From: an uncultured Paracoccaceae bacterium
GTDB taxonomy: Bacteria > Pseudomonadota > Alphaproteobacteria > Rhodobacterales > Rhodobacteraceae
Reading direction: 5' to 3'
NCBI GenBank assembly: GCA_913054485.1
Contig: CAJXHQ010000256.1
Location: 1 to 5,453, forward strand
Length of the DNA stretch: 5,453 nt
Both the position numbers and the translations under genes were made by a program. Below the pieces are notes generated by a model. That model saw only the letters and a list, made by a program, of their open reading frames with translations, was not told where the DNA came from and did no database searches. Shown in pieces: positions 1 to 5,453 of this stretch (position 1 is the first letter of the stretch; each line of letters begins with the position of its first letter).

Positions 1-294
1 CAGCTGATCTGGCCCTATTTCGACCTGGTGCTGCACGACATGGGCGAAGGCCTTGCTGACACCCGCCCCGAGGGCCGCGCCACGGGGCGCGAGTGGCGCA
101 CCGCACCGCTTTGGGGTATTGGCCTTACAAAACAAGTCAGTGCCGAAGCGGGCTACCTGCACGACGGCCGCGCCCGCAGCCTGCTGGAGGCCGTGCTGTG
201 GCACGGCGGCGAGGCAGAGCCCGCGCGCAACCATGTCACAGATCTCGCCCCGGCAGACCGCGCCGCCCTGATTACATTCCTGGAGAGCCTTTGA
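1..294 (+). CDS. Di-heme oxidoreductase (DUF1111 / thiol oxidoreductase family), C-terminal fragment
   Basis: The frame is open from base 1 and ends at TGA 292-294, so only about the last 97 residues are present and the start lies upstream. The visible part matches the C-terminal half of DUF1111 (COG3488) di-heme proteins, relatives of MauG and cytochrome c peroxidase. Seen motifs are HDMGEGLAD, GREWRTAPLWGIGLT, GYLHDGRARSLLEAVLWHGGEA and the terminal ALITFLESL. The HDGRA...AVLWHGGEA block and the closing FLxSL are typical of the second cytochrome domain. No CxxCH haem motif falls in the fragment; those would lie upstream. The family is periplasmic and probably does redox chemistry. Its substrate is not known with certainty, and association with iron uptake is inferred from the imelysin neighbours. 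The stop overlaps the next ATG by one base, which suggests translational coupling. The family call is confident; the function is not. Confidence 0.87.
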   Translation, partial: QLIWPYFDLVLHDMGEGLADTRPEGRATGREWRTAPLWGIGLTKQVSAEAGYLHDGRARSLLEAVLWHGGEAEPARNHVTDLAPADRAALITFLESL

Positions 295-1295
295 TGCTGC
301 GTTCCATTGTTCTGGCCCTGCCGCTGGCCCTTCTGCCGGTGACCGCACAGGCCGACGCCTCCGGCGGCATTGTCGACGGCCGCATCCTGCCCTCCATGTC
401 GGAGCTGGCCGCCACTGGCGCGGCGCTGGAGGCCGCTGCGCAGGCCAATTGCAACGCCGAAGACCGCGCCTTGCTGGCCGCCTATCACACCGCCTTCGAC
501 GCCTGGGTCCGGGTCAGCCACCTGCGCTTCGGCCCCACCGAGACGGACAACCGCGCCTTTGCGCTTGCCTTCTGGCCCGACACCCGCGGCAAAACCCCCA
601 AGGCACTGGCCGGCATGATCGCCAAGGAAGACCCGGCGGTGATGGACCCGGAGGATTTTGCCGAGGTCTCCATCGCCGCGCAGGGATACTACGCGATGGA
701 ATTCCTGCTCTATGACGGCGGGTTCGCCGCGCAGGGCAGCCCGGACTACCGCTGCGCCCTGATCCGCGCGCAGGCACAGGGCATCGCGGCCAATACCGCG
801 GCCATCCGCACCGATTGGACCGATGCCTTTGCAGAGGAAATGCGCAGCCCCGGCAACCGCTACCGCGATGCGGCGGAAGTGAAGCAGGAGCTGTTCAAGG
901 CGCTGCTGACCGGTCTGGAGGTCACCGCCGACATGCGCCTTGGCCGCCCGCTCGGCACTTTCGAACGCCCCCGCCCCAACCGCGCCGAAGCACGCCGCTC
1001 GGGCCGCAGCCAGATCCACGTGATACTGGCGCTGGAAACGCTGGAAGACCTGGCCCTGGCCCTGGCAGAGGGCGATGCCGAGGTATCGGATGCCCTGCAG
1101 GCGCAATTCACAACCACGCTGGAACGCGTGCGCGGGCTGAAGGATCCGGTCTTCGCCGGCGTCGCAGACCCCGCCTCCCGCTTCCGCATCGAGGCGCTGC
1201 AACAGGATGTGCGCGACCTGAAGCTGCTGGCCGAGGCGCAGCTTGGCCCGGCGCTGGGGGTCGAGGCCGGTTTCAACTCGCTGGACGGGGACTGA
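294..1295 (+). CDS. Imelysin-family (peptidase M75-like) periplasmic protein
   Basis: The 333-residue protein starts at ATG 294, which overlaps the previous stop; GGAGAG at 282-287 is a well-placed ribosome site, and the start gives a clean Sec signal peptide (MLRS then a Leu/Ala-rich core, cleavage near TAQA-20). The mature protein has two imelysin-like halves. The first contains AFDAWVRVSHLRFGP (about 67-81), LAFWPDTRGKTPK (91-103) and GYYAMEFLLYD (131-141). The second contains RSGRSQIHVILALETLEDLALAL (235-257) and ends helical. The GYYAME segment aligns with the imelysin GxHxxE motif, with Tyr133 where His is expected and Glu136 kept. Cys53 and Cys154 could form a periplasmic disulfide. 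Imelysin proteins (IrpA, EfeO/EfeM) are iron-regulated and thought to handle iron rather than cleave peptides. The gene lies between a DUF1111 di-heme protein and a DUF1513 protein, which suggests a metal acquisition or oxidation role in the periplasm (inference). Confidence 0.85.
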   Translation: MLRSIVLALPLALLPVTAQADASGGIVDGRILPSMSELAATGAALEAAAQANCNAEDRALLAAYHTAFDAWVRVSHLRFGPTETDNRAFALAFWPDTRGKTPKALAGMIAKEDPAVMDPEDFAEVSIAAQGYYAMEFLLYDGGFAAQGSPDYRCALIRAQAQGIAANTAAIRTDWTDAFAEEMRSPGNRYRDAAEVKQELFKALLTGLEVTADMRLGRPLGTFERPRPNRAEARRSGRSQIHVILALETLEDLALALAEGDAEVSDALQAQFTTTLERVRGLKDPVFAGVADPASRFRIEALQQDVRDLKLLAEAQLGPALGVEAGFNSLDGD

Positions 1296-1297
1296 CC

Positions 1298-2377
1298 ATG
1301 GCAACACGGCGCGGCTTTCTCGCCGGGATGCTGGCGGCCGGCCTGGCACCGCAGGCCACCTGGGCCAGCCTTGGCAGCCCGGCGTTCCTGTCGGCGGCCA
1401 GATCGCCCGGGGGCAGCTACCTCCTGGCAGGCCTCAGCGCCGGCGGAGAAATCCTGTTCCGCCTACCCCTGCCCGCCCGCGGCCACGCCGCCGCCGCCCA
1501 TCCGTTGCGCGCCGAAGCCGTGGCCTTTGCCCGCCGCCCCGGCCGCTTTGCCGATGTGATCGACTGTACCAGCGGCAGCCGCATCGCCCGGCTGGAGCCG
1601 GTTGCAGGAAACCATTTCTATGGCCACGGTGTGTTCTCTCCCGATGGGCGCCACCTTTTCACAACGGAAAACGACTTTGACAGCGCCCGCGGCGTGATCG
1701 GCGTCTGGGACACGGCGGCGGGCTACCGCCGTATTGGGTCCTTTGCCTCCGGCGGCATCGGGCCGCATGACCTGCGCCTGCGCCGGGATGCGCCCGGCCT
1801 GGTTGTGGCCAATGGCGGCATCGAGACCCACCCCGACAGCGGCCGCGCCAAGCTGAACCTGGCGGATATGCGCCCGAACCTCAGCTACCTCACTTTCGAT
1901 GGGGTGCTTAAGGACCAGCTGGAGCTGGACCCAGACCTGCAGCAGAACTCCATCCGTCACCTCAGCGTGGCTGCGGACGGCCTGGTCGGTTTTGCCATGC
2001 AATGGCAGGGGGATGCCGGGGCTGATGTGCCCATCGCAGGCCTGCACCGCCCCGGCGGCGCGGCACGGCTGCTGGGCAGGGAAGATCCCCGCACCCGCAA
2101 CCTCAATGGCTACGGCGGCTCCATCGCCTTTACACGGGATGCTGCACAGATCGCTGTCACCTCGCCGCGCGGCGGGGTGGTGCAGCTGTTCGGAACCGGC
2201 ACAGGTGAGATGGTTCAGGAGTACCGCTTGCGGGACGTCTGCGGGCTGGCACACTTGGACAAGGGCTTCATCGCGGCAACCGGTGAAGGCCATCTGCTGG
2301 CCTTGCCGGGCAGCGCAGATACACTGCTGGCCGCGCATCCGCTGGCCTGGGACAACCACTTGGTGGCGCTGGCCTGA
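1298..2377 (+). CDS. DUF1513 family protein, Tat-exported, beta-propeller-like
   Basis: The 359-residue protein starts at ATG 1298, two bases after the imelysin stop, with GGGGA at 1287-1291 as ribosome site. The N-terminus MATRRGFLAGMLAAG carries a twin-arginine motif (TRRGFLA) with a likely cleavage after TWA-23, so it is probably exported folded, perhaps with a cofactor or metal. The rest is rich in short beta-strand, propeller-like segments. Family-typical blocks are GNHFYGHGVFSPDGRHLFTT (104-123), VIGVWD (133-138), GGIGPHD (152-158), NGGIETHPDSGRAKLNL (172-188), NSIRHLS (217-223), NLNGYGGSIAFT (268-279) and the terminal WDNHLVALA. His106, His110, His157, His178, His221 and His354 lie in these blocks and might cluster for metal binding (inference). 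The family has no firmly known activity. The frame is open 161 codons further upstream, but the Tat signal fixes the start at 1298. It is probably the last gene of the operon. Confidence 0.88.
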   Translation: MATRRGFLAGMLAAGLAPQATWASLGSPAFLSAARSPGGSYLLAGLSAGGEILFRLPLPARGHAAAAHPLRAEAVAFARRPGRFADVIDCTSGSRIARLEPVAGNHFYGHGVFSPDGRHLFTTENDFDSARGVIGVWDTAAGYRRIGSFASGGIGPHDLRLRRDAPGLVVANGGIETHPDSGRAKLNLADMRPNLSYLTFDGVLKDQLELDPDLQQNSIRHLSVAADGLVGFAMQWQGDAGADVPIAGLHRPGGAARLLGREDPRTRNLNGYGGSIAFTRDAAQIAVTSPRGGVVQLFGTGTGEMVQEYRLRDVCGLAHLDKGFIAATGEGHLLALPGSADTLLAAHPLAWDNHLVALA

Positions 2378-2393
2378 CGGCCGGGGATCTTTT
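2369..2393 (+). terminator. Candidate intrinsic terminator overlapping the DUF1513 stop
   Basis: Bases 2369-2374 (CTGGCC) can pair with 2379-2384 (GGCCGG), with one T-G wobble and a 4-base loop holding most of the TGA stop. GGATCTTTT follows, giving a short T tract. This lies in the 15-base gap between two convergent genes, where a terminator would be expected. The stem is only 6 bp and the T tract starts a few bases after it, so the element is weak and unproven. Confidence 0.35.
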
Positions 2394-2896
2394 CAGAACT
2401 GCCGGGTATACCGCAACAGCACTGTTTCAGTGCCGGGGGCGGTGTTCCGGAAATCCTTGTTGAACAGATGGTCGATGCTGAGCGAAATCCGTGTGCCGCT
2501 GTCCAGTTCATACCCGGCCCCGATCGAGGTGCGGAACTGGAAGCTGTCCCCCGGTTTCAGCGGGTTGCTGCCTTGGTGCAATGCTCCGGCACCCAGGCTT
2601 GCCTCCACCACCCAGCTGCCGTGGCTGCGCATCAGGAAATAAATGCCGCCCACCGCCAGGACATCACCATCGGTATCCGCCTGCAGCGCCGCCATCCACG
2701 AAAAGCTGGCGCGGCCGGACTGTGAAAACGGGTCTGAGTGATACTCGGCAAGGAAAGCGGCAACCACCTTGTTGTGGCCGTCAAACACATCATCAGCCCC
2801 AAGGCCCAGAACCCATTCATCAGCCGCACCCGGAGAGGCCAGCAACAAAGCGAAAGCCCGCCCAAACGCGGAAGCCCTAACCTCCCTCCGCATCAT
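2393..2896 (-). CDS. PagL-like outer-membrane beta-barrel (lipid A 3-O-deacylase / acyloxyacyl hydrolase family) with altered catalytic Ser
   Basis: The 167-residue protein is read from ATG at 2896 (a second ATG follows at 2893); its stop is TGA at 2395-2393. The start is chosen because it gives a signal peptide (MMRREVRASAFGR, then AFALLLASPGAA, cleavage near residue 25). The frame stays open to 3043 but without a convincing start. The mature part alternates as in an 8-strand barrel, with ADEWVLGLGADDVFDG, EYHSDPFSQ, GGIYFLMRSHGSWVVEASLGAGA, GSNPLKPGDSFQFRTSIGAGYELD and the ending LLRYTRQF, whose C-terminal Phe is the usual outer-membrane insertion signal. PagL uses a His-x-Ser pair plus Glu 14 residues after the His. 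Here His143 and Glu157 keep that spacing, but residue 145 is Phe. The enzymes remove the 3-O acyl chain of lipid A; whether this one is active is doubtful. It stands alone, convergent with DUF1513 and divergent from glpR. Confidence 0.8.
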   Translation of the reverse strand: MMRREVRASAFGRAFALLLASPGAADEWVLGLGADDVFDGHNKVVAAFLAEYHSDPFSQSGRASFSWMAALQADTDGDVLAVGGIYFLMRSHGSWVVEASLGAGALHQGSNPLKPGDSFQFRTSIGAGYELDSGTRISLSIDHLFNKDFRNTAPGTETVLLRYTRQF

Positions 2897-2921
2897 CTTC
2901 ACCCGAAAGTCAAAATTTTCC

Positions 2922-2950
2922 TTTATTCCCCGCAACTTCAAGTAGCGCAA
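2922..2950 (-). promoter_or_regulatory. Possible sigma70-type promoter of the PagL-like gene
   Basis: On the minus strand, TTGCGC (2950-2945) and AATAAA (2927-2922) are separated by 17 bases and lie about 26 bases before the chosen start. The match to consensus is modest (3/6 and 4/6). The surrounding region is clearly more AT-rich than the genes. No strong Shine-Dalgarno is present: GGGTGA lies almost against the ATG, and AAGGA is about 17-21 bases away. This is only a candidate. Confidence 0.25.
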
Positions 2951-2999
2951 AGCAGGGCGGCGGAAAGCCCAGGCAGGCCAATCGGGGATTTTTTTGCAC

Positions 3000-3055
3000 G
3001 ATTCTTTCGAAGTATGGCGATTGCGAAAGCAAGTCGAAGGCAATAAGAAAGAATC
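3000..3055. promoter_or_regulatory. Inverted-repeat region upstream of glpR, candidate GlpR operator
   Basis: GATTCTTTC at 3000-3008 is perfectly repeated in inverted form as GAAAGAATC at 3047-3055, 38 bases apart. Inside it, CTTTCG (3004-3009) and CGAAAG (3024-3029) form a second inverted pair with a 14-base spacer, and another TCGAAG occurs at 3034-3039. DeoR-family glycerol-3-phosphate repressors recognise TTCG/CGAA-type half-sites, and glpR begins 27 bases downstream, so autoregulation is plausible. A weak promoter, TTGCGA (3021-3026), 17 bases, TAAGAA (3044-3049), would overlap these sites. The repeats are seen directly; the operator role is inferred. Confidence 0.4.
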
Positions 3056-3081
3056 AGCCCCTCTCGTGAACAGGACCGCCC

Positions 3082-3855
3082 ATGGATGCCGCCACCCGCC
3101 AACGTGAAATTCTCTCCCTCCTCGACGGTCAGGGCCGGGTAGAGGTGGACGGCCTGTCAGCCCGCTTCGGGGTTTCGCTGCAGACCATCCGTACCGACCT
3201 GCGCGAACTCAGTGCCAAGGGCAAACTGTCCCGGGTGCATGGCGGCGCGGTGCAGGCAGGGGCCGGCGCCAGCCGCGCCTATGCGGAGCGCCGCCAGCTG
3301 AATGCGGCCGCGAAACAGGCGATGGCGGCGCTGGCGGCGGAGCTGATCCCAGAAAACTGCTCGGTCAGCCTCAACATCGGCACCTCCACCGAAACCGCGG
3401 CACGGTCGCTTGCGGGGCACCGGGGGCTGACGGTTCTCTCCAACAACATCAATATCATCAACCTGATGATGGGCGGGCAGGCCCAGGACCTGATCGTCGC
3501 GGGCGGTGCCGTGCGGCAAAGCGACGGGGCCATCGTCGGCGAAGACGCCAGCGCGTTTTTTGCCCGCTACAAGGTGGATTACGCGGTGATCGGTGCCTCG
3601 GCCCTGGACGCTGACGGGGCCATTATGGACTACGACGCCCGCGAAGTGGCCGTGGCCCGCGCCATCCTCGCCAATGCGCGGCAGAAAATCCTGATCTGCG
3701 ACAGCAGCAAATTTGAACAGGCCGCCCCGGTGCGGATCTGCCTGGCGGCGGACCTTGACGTGATCATCACCGACCGGCCGGTGCCGCGCAGCTTTGCTGA
3801 AGCCGCAGCCGCGGGCGGAACCCGTATTTTTGTGACCAGTGAACCCGAAAGTTAA
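3082..3855 (+). CDS. glpR: DeoR-family transcriptional repressor GlpR (glycerol-3-phosphate regulon)
   Basis: The 257-residue protein starts at ATG 3082 with AGGA at 3072-3075 as ribosome site. Residues 1-56 form the DeoR winged helix-turn-helix: RQREILSLLDGQGRVEV, then VDGLSARFGVSLQTIRTDL (22-40) and the signature RVHGGA (51-56). The effector domain has the phosphosugar-binding style loop LNIGTSTE (97-104), LTVLSNNINIINLMM (116-130), IVAGGAVRQSDGAIVGEDA (138-156), YAVIGASALDADGAIMDYDAREVAVARAI (167-195) and ILICDSSKFEQ (203-213). These match the E. coli GlpR layout (IGTT, TNNLNV, LAGGELRSRDGGIIGE, DHSKF), and the length is typical. In the family, GlpR represses glycerol-3-phosphate genes and is released by the ligand glycerol-3-phosphate. 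glpD follows four bases later, so it probably controls its own operon. The call is strengthened by the neighbour; other DeoR regulators of sugar phosphates look similar. Confidence 0.93.
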   Translation: MDAATRQREILSLLDGQGRVEVDGLSARFGVSLQTIRTDLRELSAKGKLSRVHGGAVQAGAGASRAYAERRQLNAAAKQAMAALAAELIPENCSVSLNIGTSTETAARSLAGHRGLTVLSNNINIINLMMGGQAQDLIVAGGAVRQSDGAIVGEDASAFFARYKVDYAVIGASALDADGAIMDYDAREVAVARAILANARQKILICDSSKFEQAAPVRICLAADLDVIITDRPVPRSFAEAAAAGGTRIFVTSEPES

Positions 3856-3859
3856 TCGA

Positions 3860-5422
3860 ATGACCGGCGAAAACATCTCCGACCTGCTAATCATCGGCGG
3901 CGGCATCAACGGTTGCGGCATTGCTCGCGACGCCGCCGGCCGCGGCCTGTCTGTCACGCTGGCCGAAAAGGGCGATCTGGCCTCGGCGACTTCCTCGGCC
4001 TCGACGAAACTGTTCCACGGCGGCCTGCGCTATTTGGAATTCTTTGAATTCCGCCTTGTCAGTGAAGCCTTGAAAGAGCGTGAGGTGCTGCTGCGCGCGA
4101 TGCCGCATATCTCCTGGCCGATGCGGTTTGTGCTGCCGTTTCACCGCGACATGCGGTTCGAGAGCGACACGCCCACCTCGCGCCTGCTGTCACTTTTCAT
4201 GCCCTGGATGCGCGGCCGCCGCCCGGCCTGGCTGATCCGGCTGGGGCTGTTTCTGTATGACTCGCTTGGCAAGCGTGACCTGCTGCCCGGCACCCGCAAG
4301 CTGGATCTGGCGCAGGACGAAGCAGGCAAACCACTGAAGGGCAAGTTCAAAACAGCGTTTGAATACTCTGACTGCTGGGTGGAGGACGCGCGGCTGGTGG
4401 TGCTGAACGCCCGCGACGCCGAAGCCCGCGGCGCCGAGATCCTGACCCGCAGCGAAGTGACCGGCGCCACGCGCCACGCAGATCATTGGGAAGTCACGCT
4501 GAAAGACCGCGCCAGCGGCACCGCGACCACCCGGCGGGCAAAGATGCTGGTGAATGCTGGCGGGCCCTGGGTGGCCGACCTTCTGAAAGGCACCCTGGGG
4601 GTACAAAGCCGCGAAACCGTGCGGCTGGTGCGCGGCAGCCATATCGTGGTGCCGAAGCTGTTCGATCACGGGCGCAGCTATTTCTTTCAAGGATCGGACG
4701 GGCGGATCATCTTTGCCATCCCCTACGAGGAAGACTTCACCCTGATTGGCACCACTGACGCTGACCATGACGCGGCGGACAATGCCCCGGTCTGCAGCGA
4801 GGCCGAACAGGACTATCTGGCTAAGTTTGCGTCAGAGTATTTCGAGAAACCGGTCAGCCGCACGGATGTGATCTGGGCCTACTCTGGCGTGCGGCCCTTG
4901 TATGACGACGGGGCCAGTTCGGCCACGGCGGCAACCCGCGAATACGTGCTGACGCTGGACCGGGACGCCGCGCCGCTGCTGAATGTTTTTGGCGGTAAGA
5001 TCACCACCTACCGCAAGCTGGCCGAAGCGGCGCTGGAGAAGATCTCGGCCGTTTTCCCGCAGGTGCCGGGCGGCTGGACCGAAGGCAAGCCTTTGCCGGG
5101 CGGCGATTTTCCGGTTGAGGATGTGGCCGCGCTGACGGCAAAGCTGGCGGGTGATTACCCCTTCCTCAGCCCCTATGCCACCCGCCGCCTGATCCGCGCC
5201 TATGGCACCGAGGCCTGGGAGGTACTGGGCAATGCAAAGGCCGCTGCGGATCTGGGGCAGGACTTAGGCGCGACCATCACCGCGCGCGAACTGGACTGGG
5301 CCATATCAAAAGAATGGGTGCGCAGCGGCGATGACTATCTGTGGCGCCGCACGAAACTGGGTCTGCGGCTGGATGAGGCCCAGCGGGCCGCAGTGTGGGC
5401 CTATATCCAGGGCCGCATTTAG
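3860..5422 (+). CDS. glpD: FAD-dependent sn-glycerol-3-phosphate dehydrogenase (aerobic)
   Basis: The 520-residue enzyme oxidises sn-glycerol-3-phosphate to dihydroxyacetone phosphate and passes electrons through FAD to the quinone pool at the inner membrane. The N-terminal FAD-binding Rossmann motif is DLLIIGGGINGCGIARDAAG (8-27), followed by the GlpD hallmark STKLFHGGLRYLE (48-60). The oxidoreductase body includes YSDCWVEDARLVVLNARDA (169-187), VNAGGPWVADLL (231-242), LVRGSHIVVPK (256-266), FAIPYEEDFTLIGTTD (285-300) and YSGVRPLYDD (341-350). DRDAAPLLNVFGGKITTYRKLAE (367-389) is the conserved closing FAD/substrate segment, and residues from about 410 form the C-terminal helical domain. The length is near that of E. 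coli GlpD (501). ATG 3860, four bases after glpR, is chosen; GAAAG at 3847-3851 is a weak ribosome site. A GTG at 3839 would overlap glpR and has no ribosome site. It is co-transcribed with glpR and probably followed by transport genes outside the window. Confidence 0.96.
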   Translation: MTGENISDLLIIGGGINGCGIARDAAGRGLSVTLAEKGDLASATSSASTKLFHGGLRYLEFFEFRLVSEALKEREVLLRAMPHISWPMRFVLPFHRDMRFESDTPTSRLLSLFMPWMRGRRPAWLIRLGLFLYDSLGKRDLLPGTRKLDLAQDEAGKPLKGKFKTAFEYSDCWVEDARLVVLNARDAEARGAEILTRSEVTGATRHADHWEVTLKDRASGTATTRRAKMLVNAGGPWVADLLKGTLGVQSRETVRLVRGSHIVVPKLFDHGRSYFFQGSDGRIIFAIPYEEDFTLIGTTDADHDAADNAPVCSEAEQDYLAKFASEYFEKPVSRTDVIWAYSGVRPLYDDGASSATAATREYVLTLDRDAAPLLNVFGGKITTYRKLAEAALEKISAVFPQVPGGWTEGKPLPGGDFPVEDVAALTAKLAGDYPFLSPYATRRLIRAYGTEAWEVLGNAKAAADLGQDLGATITARELDWAISKEWVRSGDDYLWRRTKLGLRLDEAQRAAVWAYIQGRI

Positions 5423-5428
5423 GAACAG

Positions 5429-5453
5429 GCTGCCTAGAAACACCGAGGGCAGC
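5429..5453 (+). terminator. Possible hairpin just after glpD (cut by window end)
   Basis: GCTGCC (5429-5434) pairs perfectly with GGCAGC (5448-5453), with a 13-base loop between them. It lies 6 bases after the glpD stop. The window stops at the last paired base, so a T tract cannot be seen, and the element could equally be a processing or attenuating hairpin inside an operon, or chance. Confidence 0.2.

Noticed and set aside
815..1297. Upstream in-frame extension of the DUF1513 frame (161 codons)
   Set aside because: It overlaps the imelysin gene in another frame, is Arg/Pro/Gly-rich and would bury the Tat signal. The true start is ATG 1298.
153..1349. Long open frame of 398 codons on the minus strand opposite the imelysin gene
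   Set aside because: It lies antisense to a gene with a signal peptide and family motifs. The translation is low-complexity Gly/Ala/Arg with no recognisable domain, as expected from GC-rich codon bias.
1463..2359. 298-codon minus-strand frame opposite DUF1513
   Set aside because: It is a shadow of the DUF1513 gene with no protein-family features.
2989..2995. Run of seven T that could be a terminator tail
   Set aside because: No stable hairpin directly precedes it on the plus strand, and no plus-strand gene ends just upstream. It fits better as part of an AT-rich promoter region.
2897..3043. N-terminal extension of the PagL-like frame up to 3043
   Set aside because: The only start there is TTG without a ribosome site, and the signal peptide would become internal. 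The ATG at 2896 is preferred.
2738..3046. Plus-strand frame of 102 codons across the PagL-like gene start and the intergenic region
   Set aside because: It is antisense to the PagL-like signal region, with low-complexity composition and no family resemblance or ribosome site.
3157..3957. 266-codon minus-strand frame opposite glpR and the start of glpD
   Set aside because: It is a GC-bias shadow frame of a clear DeoR regulator, with no domain features.
4036..4052. Perfect palindrome GGAATTC-TTT-GAATTCC inside glpD
   Set aside because: It encodes the conserved LEFFEF stretch of GlpD and the repeat follows from the codons for Glu-Phe pairs, so no separate regulatory role is supported.

Overview
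The window reads as chromosomal DNA of a marine alphaproteobacterium of the Rhodobacterales (Roseobacter group, e.g. Leisingera, Phaeobacter or Ruegeria-like). This rests on the high GC content, the strong third-position G/C bias that leaves long spurious open frames on both strands, and the look of the recognised proteins. The assignment is inferred from protein character, not from a database search.

Left block (1-2377, + strand): the 3' end of a tightly packed envelope operon. It holds the C-terminus of a di-heme oxidoreductase (DUF1111 / 'thiol oxidoreductase' type), then an imelysin-family (M75) periplasmic protein, then a Tat-exported DUF1513 beta-propeller-like protein. The first two genes overlap by one base (TGATG) and the next pair is separated by 2 bases, so co-transcription and translational coupling are likely. 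By comparison with imelysin/EfeO-type systems, this is most plausibly a periplasmic iron or copper acquisition/oxidation module. The biochemical role of this exact gene set is not established. The upstream part of the operon, including its promoter and the haem-binding CxxCH motifs, lies outside the window. A hairpin followed by a T tract overlaps the stop of the last gene and may terminate the operon.

Middle (2393-2896, - strand): a single convergent gene for a small outer-membrane beta-barrel of the PagL / lipid A 3-O-deacylase family. The His and Glu of the PagL catalytic triad are present at the expected spacing, but the Ser position is Phe (codon TTC, one transition from a Ser codon). 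The protein may therefore be a catalytically dead or diverged barrel.

Intergenic 2897-3081: a relatively AT-rich divergent promoter region. It contains a 9-bp perfect inverted repeat and several TTCG/CGAA half-site-like elements, a candidate GlpR operator.

Right block (3082-5422, + strand): glpR (DeoR-family repressor) and glpD (FAD-dependent sn-glycerol-3-phosphate dehydrogenase) in tandem, 4 bases apart. In alphaproteobacteria such a pair commonly begins a glycerol / glycerol-3-phosphate uptake and catabolism operon. Nothing after glpD can be judged except a possible hairpin cut by the window end.

Overall the window is mostly ordinary, well-packed core/accessory metabolism with no mobile element, CRISPR array or RNA gene visible. 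The points most worth a second look are the changed active-site residues in the PagL-like protein and in the imelysin, and the poorly understood DUF1111-imelysin-DUF1513 operon.
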